Shown here piece by piece: positions 1 to 9,247 of a stretch of 64,000 bases of DNA (position 1 is its first letter; every line of letters starts with the position of its first letter). The stretch covers positions 310,001 through 374,000 of the forward strand of contig NZ_CP009621.1 of assembly GCF_000973725.1 (NCBI RefSeq), written 5' to 3'. This DNA comes from Pontibacter korlensis (GTDB lineage Bacteria; Bacteroidota; Bacteroidia; Cytophagales; Hymenobacteraceae). A program made the position numbers and the translations under genes. Below the pieces are notes generated by a model. The model was not told where the DNA came from and did no database searches. It saw nothing but the letters and a program-made list of their open reading frames with translations.

Positions 1-256
1 ACAGCTTGAAGTTCCGGTTCCCATCCAGAAAAAGGCTCATACCGGAAGCTTCCACAAAACTCACCCCCACAGATTTGGCATAAGCAAGCTTCTCCGGCGT
101 AAACTTACTGATGGCCAATCCATAGCCAATTTGGAGGGGCGCTACCGGGGTTTCTTTGGCAGGCTCCTCCGGCGCAGGCTCATCTTTCCCAGTATCACAG
201 GCACTGAAGTTGAGCAAACAGGCAAATAGTATCGCTAACATTGCTATTCTTGTCAT
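1..256 (-). CDS. TIM-barrel lipoprotein, sugar phosphate isomerase/epimerase-like (3' part outside window)
   Basis: The ATG lies at 254-256 on the minus strand and the frame runs open to the window edge, so only the first 85 residues are visible. They begin with a short hydrophobic signal ending in a lipobox (NFSAC), then a Pro/Glu-rich linker, then IGYGLAISKFTPEKLAYAK and a VGVSFVEASG strand. This is how AP-endonuclease-type sugar phosphate isomerase/epimerase barrels start. Only 12 bp separate it from the SusD stop, so it is probably the last visible gene of the FecR-SusC-SusD operon and would act on the imported sugar or a derivative. The family assignment rests on the N-terminus only. Confidence 0.55.
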   Translation of the reverse strand, partial: MTRIAMLAILFACLLNFSACDTGKDEPAPEEPAKETPVAPLQIGYGLAISKFTPEKLAYAKSVGVSFVEASGMSLFLDGNRNFKL

Positions 257-268
257 GAGTGTGAAAAA

Positions 269-2005
269 TTACTCCCAGTTTGGGTTTTGTACCAGATTCT
301 CGTTCAGTCTCAGGTCTTCGATTGGAAGCGGGTAATAATAGTCCCGGTTTTCGTCGAAATAGCCGCCTAGTGAGAAAGGGTTCAGGTAGCCGGAGGTACC
401 GTTGGTTAATGGCCTTTGTTGTATGTTGATAATAGTGGAAGCCTCTTTTGGCGCGCCGGCGGCGTTGCCATCGTGCAGGAACACATCAGTTTTGCCGTCG
501 TTGTTGAAGTCGTGTGCGCCCAGGCCTGAGAAGTAAATGCCCACCATCGGCTGCTCTATTTTTTTGCCCTCTTTCCAGCGCATCAAATCATCCCAGCGGT
601 GTCCTTCGTTAAAGAGCTCAATGCGGCGCTCCCGGCGAATCTCCAGGAGCACGCCTTTGTTAGCTCCTCCATCTATATTTGGATACATAGCCGCCAGGTA
701 CGGATCGGGGTTGGCATTGGCCTGCGCCAGGTTGAGGTGCGGCATACCTACTCTGTCTCTGAGCTTGTTGATGCTGATATCCAGGTCCTGCTGCGTGAGG
801 GTGCCCAGCTCGGCTTTGGCCTCCGCATAAATCAATAAGGCCTCTGCGTAACGGAAGATGATAATGTCCATGTAAGAGGCACTCCACTGGTCTCGGGACG
901 GAAGTGCTTTGATCACGCGGTAACCTGTGGTTGTACCGTTCAGGTTCACCGGCTCAGGGGTGCTCTCTCCGTATACCATAAAATTCGGTCCGGCTGTAGT
1001 CTGGGTCAGGCGAGGGTCGCGGTCTTGCATCTCCTCATAAAACTCCATGGTTTCATAGCCCGTCTTATCTGTAAACCGGCTACCGTCCTTCATCAGGTAG
1101 CTATTGATAACATCCTTTGTGATACCCCAGGCACCCATGGTAGGGGCCGTCATCAGGTAACCCAGGTTGTGCTGGCCTAAATCCCGCTCGTAGTCCCTGG
1201 CCAGGATGGTTTCCGTAGGGTCCTGCACGTTACGGGCAAACAGCTCACGGTATGCCTCATTAGGGCCGCCTGCGGTAAACAAGCGGTAAGCACCTGAGTT
1301 TATCAGTTCCCCGGACGCAGCGGCCGCTTCCTGCAGCAGCTGCTCATAATCTCCAAGACCATGATACTTTCTGAACGTGCCCTCGTACAGCGCGATTCTG
1401 GCTTTCAGAAGCAAAGCTGTATACTTGGTAATGCGGTTTAGCTCTACCTCCGCCGGAATGTTGGCTATGGCATAGTCAATATCGGCCATCACCGAATCGA
1501 TCACCAGCTTGCGCGGATCTCGCGCCTTGTACAGATCAGGGTCCCCGGCCTCCAGCACTTTGCTGTACCACGGCACATCCCCAAAGCGCTGCACCTTCTC
1601 AAAGTAGAAGTAGGCCCGGAAGAAGCGGGCGATGCCGCCATACTTGCGCTTGGCTGCCTCATCAGGCACGCGGTGGTAGTTCTCCAGGAAAAAGTTAATA
1701 TCTCTGAGCCTGCTCCAGGACCAGCCCCCGCTCCCACGGGTGGTAGGCACCATACGGTTGCCCCTCACTCTATCGGACGCGTTCAAGGGCACGATGTTAT
1801 CTGAGGAGGCATCATCGCTGTAGACCCCGGTGGTGGGTAGCATACTGTAAAAGTCATTTGTGGCCACCTCCAGGTCCGTAGCTGTTTTGAAGAAGAACTC
1901 TGCGTCCACTTTGTCCTTTGGGGGCCTGTCCAGGAAATCTTTTTCGCAGCCGGTAAAGAGCATGGTAAGGAAGGCGAAAACGGAAGTAATGTATATTCTT
2001 TTCAT
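269..2005 (-). CDS. SusD/RagB-family nutrient-binding outer-membrane lipoprotein
   Basis: 578 residues with an N-terminal lipoprotein signal (lipobox FTGC, Cys about residue 20) followed by the usual EKDFLDRPPKD start of mature SusD proteins. The TPR-like region contains the FFRAYFYFEKVQRFGDVPW helix typical of the family. The C-terminal part has RYAEALLIYAEAKAELG and RRERRIELFNEGHRWDDLMR, the conserved SusD signature. The protein caps its SusC partner on the cell surface and binds the ligand. It lies 26 bp after the SusC gene. The substrate cannot be read from the sequence; the neighbouring epimerase-like lipoprotein suggests a carbohydrate. Confidence 0.95.
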   Translation of the reverse strand: MKRIYITSVFAFLTMLFTGCEKDFLDRPPKDKVDAEFFFKTATDLEVATNDFYSMLPTTGVYSDDASSDNIVPLNASDRVRGNRMVPTTRGSGGWSWSRLRDINFFLENYHRVPDEAAKRKYGGIARFFRAYFYFEKVQRFGDVPWYSKVLEAGDPDLYKARDPRKLVIDSVMADIDYAIANIPAEVELNRITKYTALLLKARIALYEGTFRKYHGLGDYEQLLQEAAAASGELINSGAYRLFTAGGPNEAYRELFARNVQDPTETILARDYERDLGQHNLGYLMTAPTMGAWGITKDVINSYLMKDGSRFTDKTGYETMEFYEEMQDRDPRLTQTTAGPNFMVYGESTPEPVNLNGTTTGYRVIKALPSRDQWSASYMDIIIFRYAEALLIYAEAKAELGTLTQQDLDISINKLRDRVGMPHLNLAQANANPDPYLAAMYPNIDGGANKGVLLEIRRERRIELFNEGHRWDDLMRWKEGKKIEQPMVGIYFSGLGAHDFNNDGKTDVFLHDGNAAGAPKEASTIINIQQRPLTNGTSGYLNPFSLGGYFDENRDYYYPLPIEDLRLNENLVQNPNWE

Positions 2006-2031
2006 CTTTTATTAAAAATCATGAGGGTGAA

Positions 2032-5000
2032 CTATAGGGTCACGTTAATGCCCAGCGAATATGTTTTACCCATAGGATAAGACCTTAAGTCGGCTCTGCC
2101 CACGGCGCTGCCTGGACTAGAATAGTTGATGGCGGAGCCTGCCTGCTCCGGATCGATATATTTGCTCAGGCCGCCGAAACGCAGGGTAAACAGGTTCTCT
2201 CCGCTAAAGTATACACGCAGCTTACGCACGCTGATCTTGGAGGTCAGGTCCTCTGGCAAGGTATAGCCAAAGGTCAGGTTCTTCACGCGCATATAGCCGA
2301 CATCCTCCAGGTAGTAGTCGTTCATCTCATAGAGCGAGCGACCGCTGTTCAGCGAAGCGTAGCCCCGCTCGATCTGCGGATACTTACCAGGATTTTCCGG
2401 TGTCCAGGCGTTCTCTACCAGGTCTTTTCTCAGGAAGGATAAATAGGGTCTTTGATAGGTACCCCAGTAAATGTCACCGGTCGGGTACCAGTTCTGCTTG
2501 GCCACACCGGCACCGGCAACAGAAAGGTCAAAGCCTTTCCAGCTGGCGCTCACGTTAAATCCAAACGGGAACTTTGGCATGGCATTACCAATCGGCTGCA
2601 AGTCGCCATGGTCTTCCAACGTATAGTTGCCCCGGTCTATGCGACCGTCACCGTCCACGTCTACATACTTGATGTCCCCGGCGCGCAGCTTGTTCCAGTC
2701 GTTGTTCTGCACTACGTTCAGGATGTAGTTGTACACGTTTCCAAGGCTATTGCCAGGGTTCACAAAGGAGTTCTGGTAGGCCAGTGCCTCCTCATCCGTC
2801 TGGAACTGCCCGTCCACATGGTAACCCCATATTTGTCCCAGCTCCTGCCCTTCCCAGTAAGTACTCATCAGCCCGTTCGGGTTATCAAACTTGGTTATCA
2901 CGCCCTTGAAATTGGACACGCTGGCTGTGGCGCGAACTGTGAGCGGAGAGCCTCCTACTTCAAAGCTGTTATTGTAGCCCAGGCTCAGGTCAAACCCTCT
3001 GTTTCTCAAAGAAGCCAGGTTCTCTCTTGGCTCAGCGGCCCCGAACACCCCTGGCAGTGGTGTACCCGGCAGATACATGTCTTCCGTCTCCTTCTGGTAC
3101 ACATCGATGGAGGCCATTAATTTGTTCTGGAAAAAGCCCAAGTCAGCCCCGAAGTTGATCGTGCTGGTTGTTTCCCAGCTCACCACTTTTGGCAGCGGAC
3201 CAGGAGCGCCGGCATATACCAGCCTTTTACCTTCGTTTAGCCAGTCGGAGTTGCCAATGCTCATGGTTTGCTGGAAGGTGTTGGTGCTGATGTTCTGGTT
3301 GCCTAACGAGCCATAGGAAGCTCTTAGTTTAAAGAAGCTGATGGCATTCTCCAGTGGCTGCCAGAACTTTTCCCTGTTCACCTGCCAGCCTGCAGACACA
3401 GAAGGGAACCAACCCCATCTGCTCTCGCTCGGAAAACGCGACGAGCCATCATAGCGGGCATTTACCTCCAACAGGTACTTGCCGTCGAAGTCATAATTAA
3501 AACGCCCGAAATACCCCTGCACTGACCACAGTTCGGCCGATCCGTCAGCCGCCATCAATTCGGTGCCAAGGGCCAGGTTAGCCAGGTCTCTCATCAACAG
3601 CCCCCCTTGTTGGGCAAACACACGGTCACGCTCAAACTCCTCCTGGTTAAAGCCCGCCATCAGCTTAAAGTGATGGTTGCGCCCTACCTCTTGCGAGTAA
3701 GTACCATAGGCGTTCAGGGCATTGTAGTTATCCTTCCAGCGATATTCGTTCAGACGGTTAACACCTACCGTGCGCCTGTCCAGGCGCGCACTGGTCAGGT
3801 ACTCAAACTCGTTGAGACGGGTAGAACTGGCCTGGTTAGTAAACCTGTTGCTGTAGTTGAAGTTGAACTCCAGATTTTTTAGAGGAGTAACCTTGGCCCT
3901 GAAGGTGTTTGTAAGCTCCTCGATATTGGTGCGCTCCCAGTTCTGCGCGTACCCCATTGCTGCCGGACCGCCCTGGCCATACACGTCCACAGGCATGCCA
4001 TCTACCATGTTGGGTTGGAAGGGGTACAGGTAGTACCAGGTGGTGGTGCTCCACATGCCGCCGTAGCCATTTCGATAGCCGCCAAATTCCACGTCCTTCT
4101 CCTGGTTAAAAAGGATGTTGTTCGACAACTCCAGCCACTTTTTCGGCTTAAAGCTTACGTTGGCCTTCAGGTTATAGCGGTCCATGCCCCCTTCGGCAAT
4201 GTTGTTGATGTCTTCCCGCTCAAAAATCCTTCCGGACAGGTAACCCTTGAGCTTTTCCGTCCCCCCGGATACAGAGACGTTGTGCATGTTAGAATACTGG
4301 TATTTCTTAAAGAGGTGATCGTACCAGTTGGTTTTGTAGAAAAACTTGTAGGTTCCGTTTGGCTGCAGTTCGTGGAAAGGTGCAATCTCTCCCTTCGATA
4401 CCATCCTGATCGTTTCCCAGTCCAGATCATTGTAGCCGGTGTAGGTCGTTCCGTTATACCCGAAAATAGCGGCATCCACTGTCTTTCCATACAGGTAAGG
4501 ATCTGAAATAAAATCGGTTCGGGTAGTAGGCGTGGTCCAACCAAAGTTGTTGGAGTAGTTTACCACCATGTCCCCTACCTCGCCTGTTTTGGTGGTGATC
4601 AGAATAACGCCAAAAGCACCCCTGGCACCATAAATCGCTGCAGAGGCGGCGTCTTTGAGCACCGTCACACTCTCTACATCCTGCGGGTTCACCCGTGTGA
4701 TGTCTCCCTCAATGCCATCAATGAGCACCAGCGGTCCACCACCGTTGATGGAGTTAAAGCCCCTAATATTGATATCGGGAGTGGCTGTCGGGTCACCGGA
4801 ATTTACCTGTATGTTCAGGCCCGGCAACAGGCCCTGCAGAGAGCTGGTAATATCATTGGCTGGGCGCAGGGCAATATCTTCGGCGTTCACCTGGTCCACG
4901 GCTCCGGTCAGGTTAGCTTTCTTCTGGGTACCGTAGCCCACAATCACCACTTCTTCCAGCGCTTTGGTATCCTCTGAGAGCGTAACATGGATGGCTGCAC

Positions 5001-5580
5001 GGTTGTTAATCTCTACCTCCTGGGACTGAAAGCCGATGTAGGAAAAGACAAGGGTGCCATTTCCATCCGGAACAGCGATCGTATAATTCCCTTCCCCGTC
5101 GGTGGGAACTCCTTTGTTAGTTCCCTTCACGACCACCGTTACGCCGGGCAGACCAACTCCATTTTTGTCGGTAACCTTTCCTGTAACTGTAACAACTGTC
5201 TGCTTCTTTCTAACCGGCTCAGCAGGCTTTACTACAATGGTTTTCTCCACTAAACTGTACGTCAGCGGTTGTCCCTGGAAACATTCGGTTAGTACCCGTT
5301 CTAATGGTGCATCCTTTAGTTTAAGTGTTACTGGCATTGCCTGCTGTAACAGCTCATCGTTATAAAGAAAAAGGTAACCGCTTTGTCTACTGATAGTCTT
5401 GAAAATCTCTTTCAGTGAGGCACCTTCCTTTGTGATAGTGATACCTTGGGAAAAACCATAAGCATGGATATGCATGCACGTCACGAGCAAAAAGAGAGTT
5501 ACCAGCTTTAATGCCTGGAACTGTTTAGGAAGCCATTCGCGAGGTCCCCGACTGCTCTTGAATAGTAGATTTTGTTTCAT
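2032..5580 (-). CDS. SusC/RagA-family TonB-dependent transporter with N-terminal STN signalling domain
   Basis: 1182 residues. After a signal segment (about 1-45) comes an STN (secretin/TonB N-terminal) domain at about 47-115, then a carboxypeptidase D regulatory-like fold (about 128-205, VTGKVTDKNGVGLPGVTVVV). Next is a TonB-box region (EEVVIVGYG), a plug with the SusC signature (NIRGFNSINGGGPLVLIDG, VTVLKDAASAAIYGARGAFG) and a long beta-barrel to the C-terminus. The STN domain is the part that contacts FecR-type anti-sigma factors, and a FecR gene sits directly upstream with an ECF sigma factor divergent. That makes this a transducing transporter: ligand uptake should switch on the operon. 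The other two SusC proteins in this window lack STN. Confidence 0.96.
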   Translation of the reverse strand: MKQNLLFKSSRGPREWLPKQFQALKLVTLFLLVTCMHIHAYGFSQGITITKEGASLKEIFKTISRQSGYLFLYNDELLQQAMPVTLKLKDAPLERVLTECFQGQPLTYSLVEKTIVVKPAEPVRKKQTVVTVTGKVTDKNGVGLPGVTVVVKGTNKGVPTDGEGNYTIAVPDGNGTLVFSYIGFQSQEVEINNRAAIHVTLSEDTKALEEVVIVGYGTQKKANLTGAVDQVNAEDIALRPANDITSSLQGLLPGLNIQVNSGDPTATPDINIRGFNSINGGGPLVLIDGIEGDITRVNPQDVESVTVLKDAASAAIYGARGAFGVILITTKTGEVGDMVVNYSNNFGWTTPTTRTDFISDPYLYGKTVDAAIFGYNGTTYTGYNDLDWETIRMVSKGEIAPFHELQPNGTYKFFYKTNWYDHLFKKYQYSNMHNVSVSGGTEKLKGYLSGRIFEREDINNIAEGGMDRYNLKANVSFKPKKWLELSNNILFNQEKDVEFGGYRNGYGGMWSTTTWYYLYPFQPNMVDGMPVDVYGQGGPAAMGYAQNWERTNIEELTNTFRAKVTPLKNLEFNFNYSNRFTNQASSTRLNEFEYLTSARLDRRTVGVNRLNEYRWKDNYNALNAYGTYSQEVGRNHHFKLMAGFNQEEFERDRVFAQQGGLLMRDLANLALGTELMAADGSAELWSVQGYFGRFNYDFDGKYLLEVNARYDGSSRFPSESRWGWFPSVSAGWQVNREKFWQPLENAISFFKLRASYGSLGNQNISTNTFQQTMSIGNSDWLNEGKRLVYAGAPGPLPKVVSWETTSTINFGADLGFFQNKLMASIDVYQKETEDMYLPGTPLPGVFGAAEPRENLASLRNRGFDLSLGYNNSFEVGGSPLTVRATASVSNFKGVITKFDNPNGLMSTYWEGQELGQIWGYHVDGQFQTDEEALAYQNSFVNPGNSLGNVYNYILNVVQNNDWNKLRAGDIKYVDVDGDGRIDRGNYTLEDHGDLQPIGNAMPKFPFGFNVSASWKGFDLSVAGAGVAKQNWYPTGDIYWGTYQRPYLSFLRKDLVENAWTPENPGKYPQIERGYASLNSGRSLYEMNDYYLEDVGYMRVKNLTFGYTLPEDLTSKISVRKLRVYFSGENLFTLRFGGLSKYIDPEQAGSAINYSSPGSAVGRADLRSYPMGKTYSLGINVTL

Positions 5581-5687
5581 AAAAAGGGTGTTTGGATAAA
5601 TGGTAAAGTCAAATAGAAATGATTGTACTTGCGTTTAGGGCCAACACTACCTGGGAAGCATGCAACCGCCCCTATCATGTGTGTACT

Positions 5688-6911
5688 TTATTTGGTGGAA
5701 ACAATAATTTTTCGCCCCTCTGCCTTAAACTCTACAGAACCTGTCAGTGCCAGCATTTTCAGCACTTTGTCAAGCTCCGTATCGCGGGAGATAATACCTG
5801 AAAAGTGCTTTGAGGAGGGCATCCCGCCATAAACTGCCTCTATCCCATACCACCTTTCCAGCTGCCTCATCACAGTAGCTATATCCGCTTGGTTGAAATA
5901 AAAGAGCCCGTTTTTCCAGGCTACCGCCTCTTCTACATCTACCTCTCTTAACTGGATAACCTTGCCTATACTAGCCTGCTGTCCGGGCCTCATCATCTTA
6001 CTGACACTGCCGCTTTGAACTTTCACCGATCCCTCTAACAATGTGGTAGTGATAGGGCCTTCACTGGCGTAAGCCATCACGTTAAAATGTGTACCCAACA
6101 CCTCTACTGTCGCTGTGCCTACATCTACCTTGAATGTTTTCTGCTTATGCTTTGAGACCTCGAAATACCCTTCCCCTGTTAATTCAACAACCCGATGGTT
6201 TCCTACAAATGCCGACGGGAAATGGAGTGAGGAAGCAGAATTCAGCCAAACCTTAGTCCCATCTGGTAGCACCACTTGATACTGTCCACCTACAGGTGTT
6301 GAGATTGTGTTAAAAAAGACCTCATTGCTATTATTGTCAGCAAGCTCAAAAATCACCTGTCCGTCCTGTTTAGATACCTTTACCCCATTTTTCTCCCGGA
6401 CTACACCGTTGTTCATCTCATCCAACATAAAGACAGAGCCATCACTAAGTGTGAGCTTTGCTCTATCCTCCCCTGGTAGTATTGCTTCAGTTTTATGCTC
6501 TGAAACTGCGACAGCAGCACTGTCAAGGCTGCCAGTTTTCTTGATCTGAAACTGGTAAACAGCCAGTACTGTAGCTAGAAGCAGAGCAATAGCCGCAGCG
6601 TACTTCCATGCTGTACTGTACCAACTGCTGCCTGTTTGGCTATGCGGCTCTACAGTCTGCAAGGCTATTCGCTGCCAAGCTTTATCTAAGTCCAGAGTTG
6701 AGAAGTAGCTGAGCTCTTCCTCCAGGGTTTGCTGATTTCTGAGCCTATCAAGGAAGCGTCTGTTTTCCTCATTTTCCTCAAGCCATTGTTGTAGCTCCTT
6801 CTCTTCCTCAGCGTTTAACTCCCCCTGCAGATGTCTTAGAATAAGGCCTGCTCTTTTGAATTGTGGTTGATGGTTCTCCATAGTGGCTGTGTCTGATGTG
6901 TAGACACCCAT
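5688..6911 (-). CDS. FecR-family anti-sigma factor (periplasmic sensor)
   Basis: 407 residues as given; initiation at Met11 (position 6881, MENHQPQFKR) is equally plausible and no strong ribosome binding site decides. The cytoplasmic N-terminal region (about 11-100) would hold the sigma factor. One membrane segment lies at about 104-122. The FecR domain follows (about 140-290, with PVGGQYQVVLPDGTKVWLNS and EGYFEV), then a C-terminal DUF4974-like domain that ends in the family pattern of an STN-like fold (TELDKVLKMLALTGSVEFK). It sits 107 bp upstream of the STN-type SusC and is transcribed away from the ECF sigma gene. Known role of the family: relay of occupancy of the outer-membrane transporter to the sigma factor. 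Confidence 0.95.
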   Translation of the reverse strand: MGVYTSDTATMENHQPQFKRAGLILRHLQGELNAEEEKELQQWLEENEENRRFLDRLRNQQTLEEELSYFSTLDLDKAWQRIALQTVEPHSQTGSSWYSTAWKYAAAIALLLATVLAVYQFQIKKTGSLDSAAVAVSEHKTEAILPGEDRAKLTLSDGSVFMLDEMNNGVVREKNGVKVSKQDGQVIFELADNNSNEVFFNTISTPVGGQYQVVLPDGTKVWLNSASSLHFPSAFVGNHRVVELTGEGYFEVSKHKQKTFKVDVGTATVEVLGTHFNVMAYASEGPITTTLLEGSVKVQSGSVSKMMRPGQQASIGKVIQLREVDVEEAVAWKNGLFYFNQADIATVMRQLERWYGIEAVYGGMPSSKHFSGIISRDTELDKVLKMLALTGSVEFKAEGRKIIVSTK

Positions 6912-7336
6912 GAAGACAAAAAGGGTGAAAGGTTTTATGGAACATTGTTATGAAGCAGGCTGACACTCCGCGCTAAACAATCCACACTAACTTCTAAATC
7001 AACGCGTTAACACCTTTCCAGCAAACCTTTTTCATATTTGCTTAACTCAATCATAACAGTATCATAATCTCCATGTGGGAAGTAGCGGCGATTTTAGAAA
7101 TAACTTTGAAGGGTTGAATAAGAGCAAATCCCTACGCCAAGTATGGAAGGGCAGGTTCTGTCAGATGTAATTCACCGTATGAGGCAAGGCTTTCATCCTG
7201 TACCAGGTAAAGGGGGGAAGCCTGCCAGAGCTGAAGCTGCATTAAAAACCGTGACTTGTGTGTGCCGCCTCAAACGCAAGCAAGGGGTGCTTCAGTCGCC
7301 ATTTGATCAGGAATCACTATTTTACAAAGCAATACC
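6912..7336. other. Divergent intergenic region between fecR and the ECF sigma gene
   Basis: 425 bp with no convincing gene. A 65-codon frame at 7143-7340 has no family features and I do not call it. The region must hold the promoters of both divergent transcription units. The only recognisable box is TAACTTTG at 7101-7108 on the plus strand. Confidence 0.6.
7101..7108 (+). promoter_or_regulatory. Candidate Bacteroidota -7 box (TAnnTTTG)
   Basis: TAACTTTG matches the Bacteroidota primary-sigma -7 consensus TAnnTTTG exactly. I see no good TTTG box 18-20 bp upstream. If used, it leaves a leader of about 220 nt before the sigma gene. Confidence 0.3.
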
Positions 7337-7891
7337 ATGATGATTGAGAATGAGGAGCCAGCTACGCTTTGTGTTGAATTGAGCCTAAAGCAGCTGTTTG
7401 ACAGATACTATACCCGCCTAGTACACTTTTCAGCTCAAATAACAGGTTCCACACAAGCCGCTGAGGACGTTGTACAGGAAGCTTTCATCAAATACTGGAA
7501 CCAACAGTCTGACGTTACTCCCCACCCATTGGCTGTTAAGAGCTACCTCTATACTGCCGTAAAGCACGCCAGCCTGAATTTTGTTCGGCACCAGAAGGTG
7601 AAAGCAGGCTATGCTGTAGACTTTGACGACACAGCTGTAGAAGATAGCCTTGAAAGTGCGATCATACATGCGGAGGTCCTCGCTGAGCTGCACCGTGCCC
7701 TGAGCACCTTGCCAGCTGTCTGCCAGCAGGTCTCCCGAATGTGTTACCTGAATGGAATGAAGAACCAAGAAGTTGCCCAGGAACTAGGCATCTCCGTCAA
7801 TTCTGTCAAGACACACAAGCAACGGGCTCTGCAGCTCCTGCGACTACAGCTCCGCCCGGAGCTATTTGCCTTGGTGGTTTTCCTTAATTAG
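7337..7891 (+). CDS. ECF-type RNA polymerase sigma factor (Bacteroidota sigma-70 family 1)
   Basis: 184 residues. Region 2 spans about 15-80 (LFDRYYTRLVHFSAQITGS, EDVVQEAFIKYW) and region 4 spans about 120-175 with a helix-turn-helix (NQEVAQELGISVNSVKTHKQRAL). Two in-frame ATG codons start the frame; the first is given. It is divergent from the FecR gene, whereas these pairs are more often arranged in tandem. It is expected to transcribe the fecR-susC-susD operon once FecR is released by the STN-type transporter. Confidence 0.95.
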   Translation: MMIENEEPATLCVELSLKQLFDRYYTRLVHFSAQITGSTQAAEDVVQEAFIKYWNQQSDVTPHPLAVKSYLYTAVKHASLNFVRHQKVKAGYAVDFDDTAVEDSLESAIIHAEVLAELHRALSTLPAVCQQVSRMCYLNGMKNQEVAQELGISVNSVKTHKQRALQLLRLQLRPELFALVVFLN

Positions 7892-8212
7892 GCTTGACTG
7901 CAATAGTAGAAGCCTCCTTAGAGACCTTGCCATAAGTGCTCATTATAGTATAGCAAATTGTTCTTCTGTTAGCTACTTCCTTTACTTGTTGCCGTTGGCA
8001 ACCTAAGGCTCTGACAACACTAGATACACAATCAACAAGGTTGCTGTATGTCAGCTGTTACGGATAGGTTACGCCTGCGTTATTTATTATTTATATCTAA
8101 CTGGTGCTGTTTAATGGTCCAGGCAAGCACCTTACCTTGGCTATAAATAGTAAGTAATCTTGTTTGCTTGGTGAGTGCGCTTGCAGGCGCACTCTGTTTA
8201 ACAACTTCCTGT
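7892..8212. other. Intergenic region
   Basis: 321 bp between the sigma gene and a small membrane-protein gene. I find no gene, clear terminator or repeat in it. The upstream in-frame TTG/GTG codons at 8168-8171 could extend the next gene, but the extension has no family support. Confidence 0.5.
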
Positions 8213-8632
8213 ATGCCGAGTTTTGTTAAAAGCGTTGGAATCTTAATAACCACATGCTCCGCTTTGATGCTGGCAGTCAGTCTGGCGGGTTTCTTTCTGG
8301 TGGATTTCCTGCCAATAAGAGCTGACAGCGTAGGAGAATCCCCCTTCTACCACCAGACCCTTCACCATGGGAAGCTCATCTCATTGCTGTTCACTGTTCT
8401 AAGCCTAAGCTCTCTGCTCACAGGGTTGTTCATAGCACGCTGTAAGAACTGGGCCAGGGTATTGGGGCGAGCTATCGCTTTGGTTTACCTAACTTACATC
8501 TGGCACCAGGCTTTATTTATTGCCGGCGGCACGGGAGTGGACATTGCACGTGGGTTGTTAGGGTCCATCCCTTTACTGCTACTCATCGGGTACTTAGGTA
8601 GGAAAGAGGTAAAAAATCACTTCGGGTTTTAA
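8213..8632 (+). CDS. Small integral membrane protein, unknown function
   Basis: I chose the ATG at 8213, giving 139 residues starting MPSFVKSVGILI; a TTG start at 8168 would add 15 residues. Four hydrophobic segments are visible, roughly residues 7-32, 55-75, 85-105 and 112-130. Segment 1 ends in FFLVDFLPIRAD and is followed by a loop with HHGKLISLLF. The overall look is a four-helix membrane protein. I do not recognise the family. It stands alone, with more than 300 bp on each side. Confidence 0.6.
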   Translation: MPSFVKSVGILITTCSALMLAVSLAGFFLVDFLPIRADSVGESPFYHQTLHHGKLISLLFTVLSLSSLLTGLFIARCKNWARVLGRAIALVYLTYIWHQALFIAGGTGVDIARGLLGSIPLLLLIGYLGRKEVKNHFGF

Positions 8633-9247
8633 ATAGGCCTACCTCTAGCAGTACGGCTTTGCTATGAAAACTCCTTTCCTGCATATACCCAATTGACTTC
8701 CTCCCAGGCTTAGAGGCACTCAGTAAAGGTTGCGTTCCAACGGCTGTCTGAACACCTAAGTCTATACTATGCTAAAACCTTCACAGGTTTCCCAGGGCCA
8801 CTTGGCTCATAGCTGCCTTCAATATAAAAACCATCTGCTAGCCTCAACCTCATACTTACAAGTAGACCCTGGGCAGAGAGCCGGGGTCAAAGCAGTTACT
8901 CTAGCCTCTCTAAAGGTGCCCGCGCAGCCTTACACCCCACCCTTTCCTCTGTCTATCCCTAGGCTGCTTCTGTTATTGCTCCCATTTCCGCTAACTTCTT
9001 AACTCAAAGATAACCAGCTCATAACCTGCAAATAACAGCTCTATTTTATTTTTACACTCAAGCAAAGAAAGCCTTTGCCAGGAGGAGTTCTAACCAGATT
9101 CACATCAGACATGAGCAGGCAAAAGCTATTAATCCGCACCATTACAGAAAAGCTACTGGATATTTTCCTATTCAGGCTGTACTCCTTCTACTCCCCTTTT
9201 AAATTTAATAGGGAGAAACCTTAATGCAACACACCCAACCCTGCTGA
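8633..9247. other. Long intergenic region
   Basis: 615 bp. Apart from one possible 37-codon frame at 9111-9224, I see no coding signal, hairpin or repeat. A 77-codon frame at 8769-9002 is low-complexity and unsupported. An AGGAGGAG stretch at about 9080 is too far from any start to serve as a ribosome site. Confidence 0.5.
9111..9224 (+). CDS. Possible small ORF, 37 residues
   Basis: ATG at 9111 and TAA at 9222-9224. The product begins MSRQKLLIRTITEKLLDIF and continues with an aromatic, basic C-terminus, so it would be a short amphipathic peptide. It ends 23 bp before the phosphoesterase gene and could be a leader ORF. There is no family match and the call may be chance. Confidence 0.25.
   Translation: MSRQKLLIRTITEKLLDIFLFRLYSFYSPFKFNREKP

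Noticed and set aside
2452-5365. Several plus-strand frames of 70-220 codons inside the first SusC gene
   Set aside because: All lie opposite a clear SusC gene, lack family features and follow from its codon pattern.
7143-7340. 65-codon frame upstream of the sigma gene
   Set aside because: Low-information product, no family, and it overlaps the sigma start; probably leader RNA.
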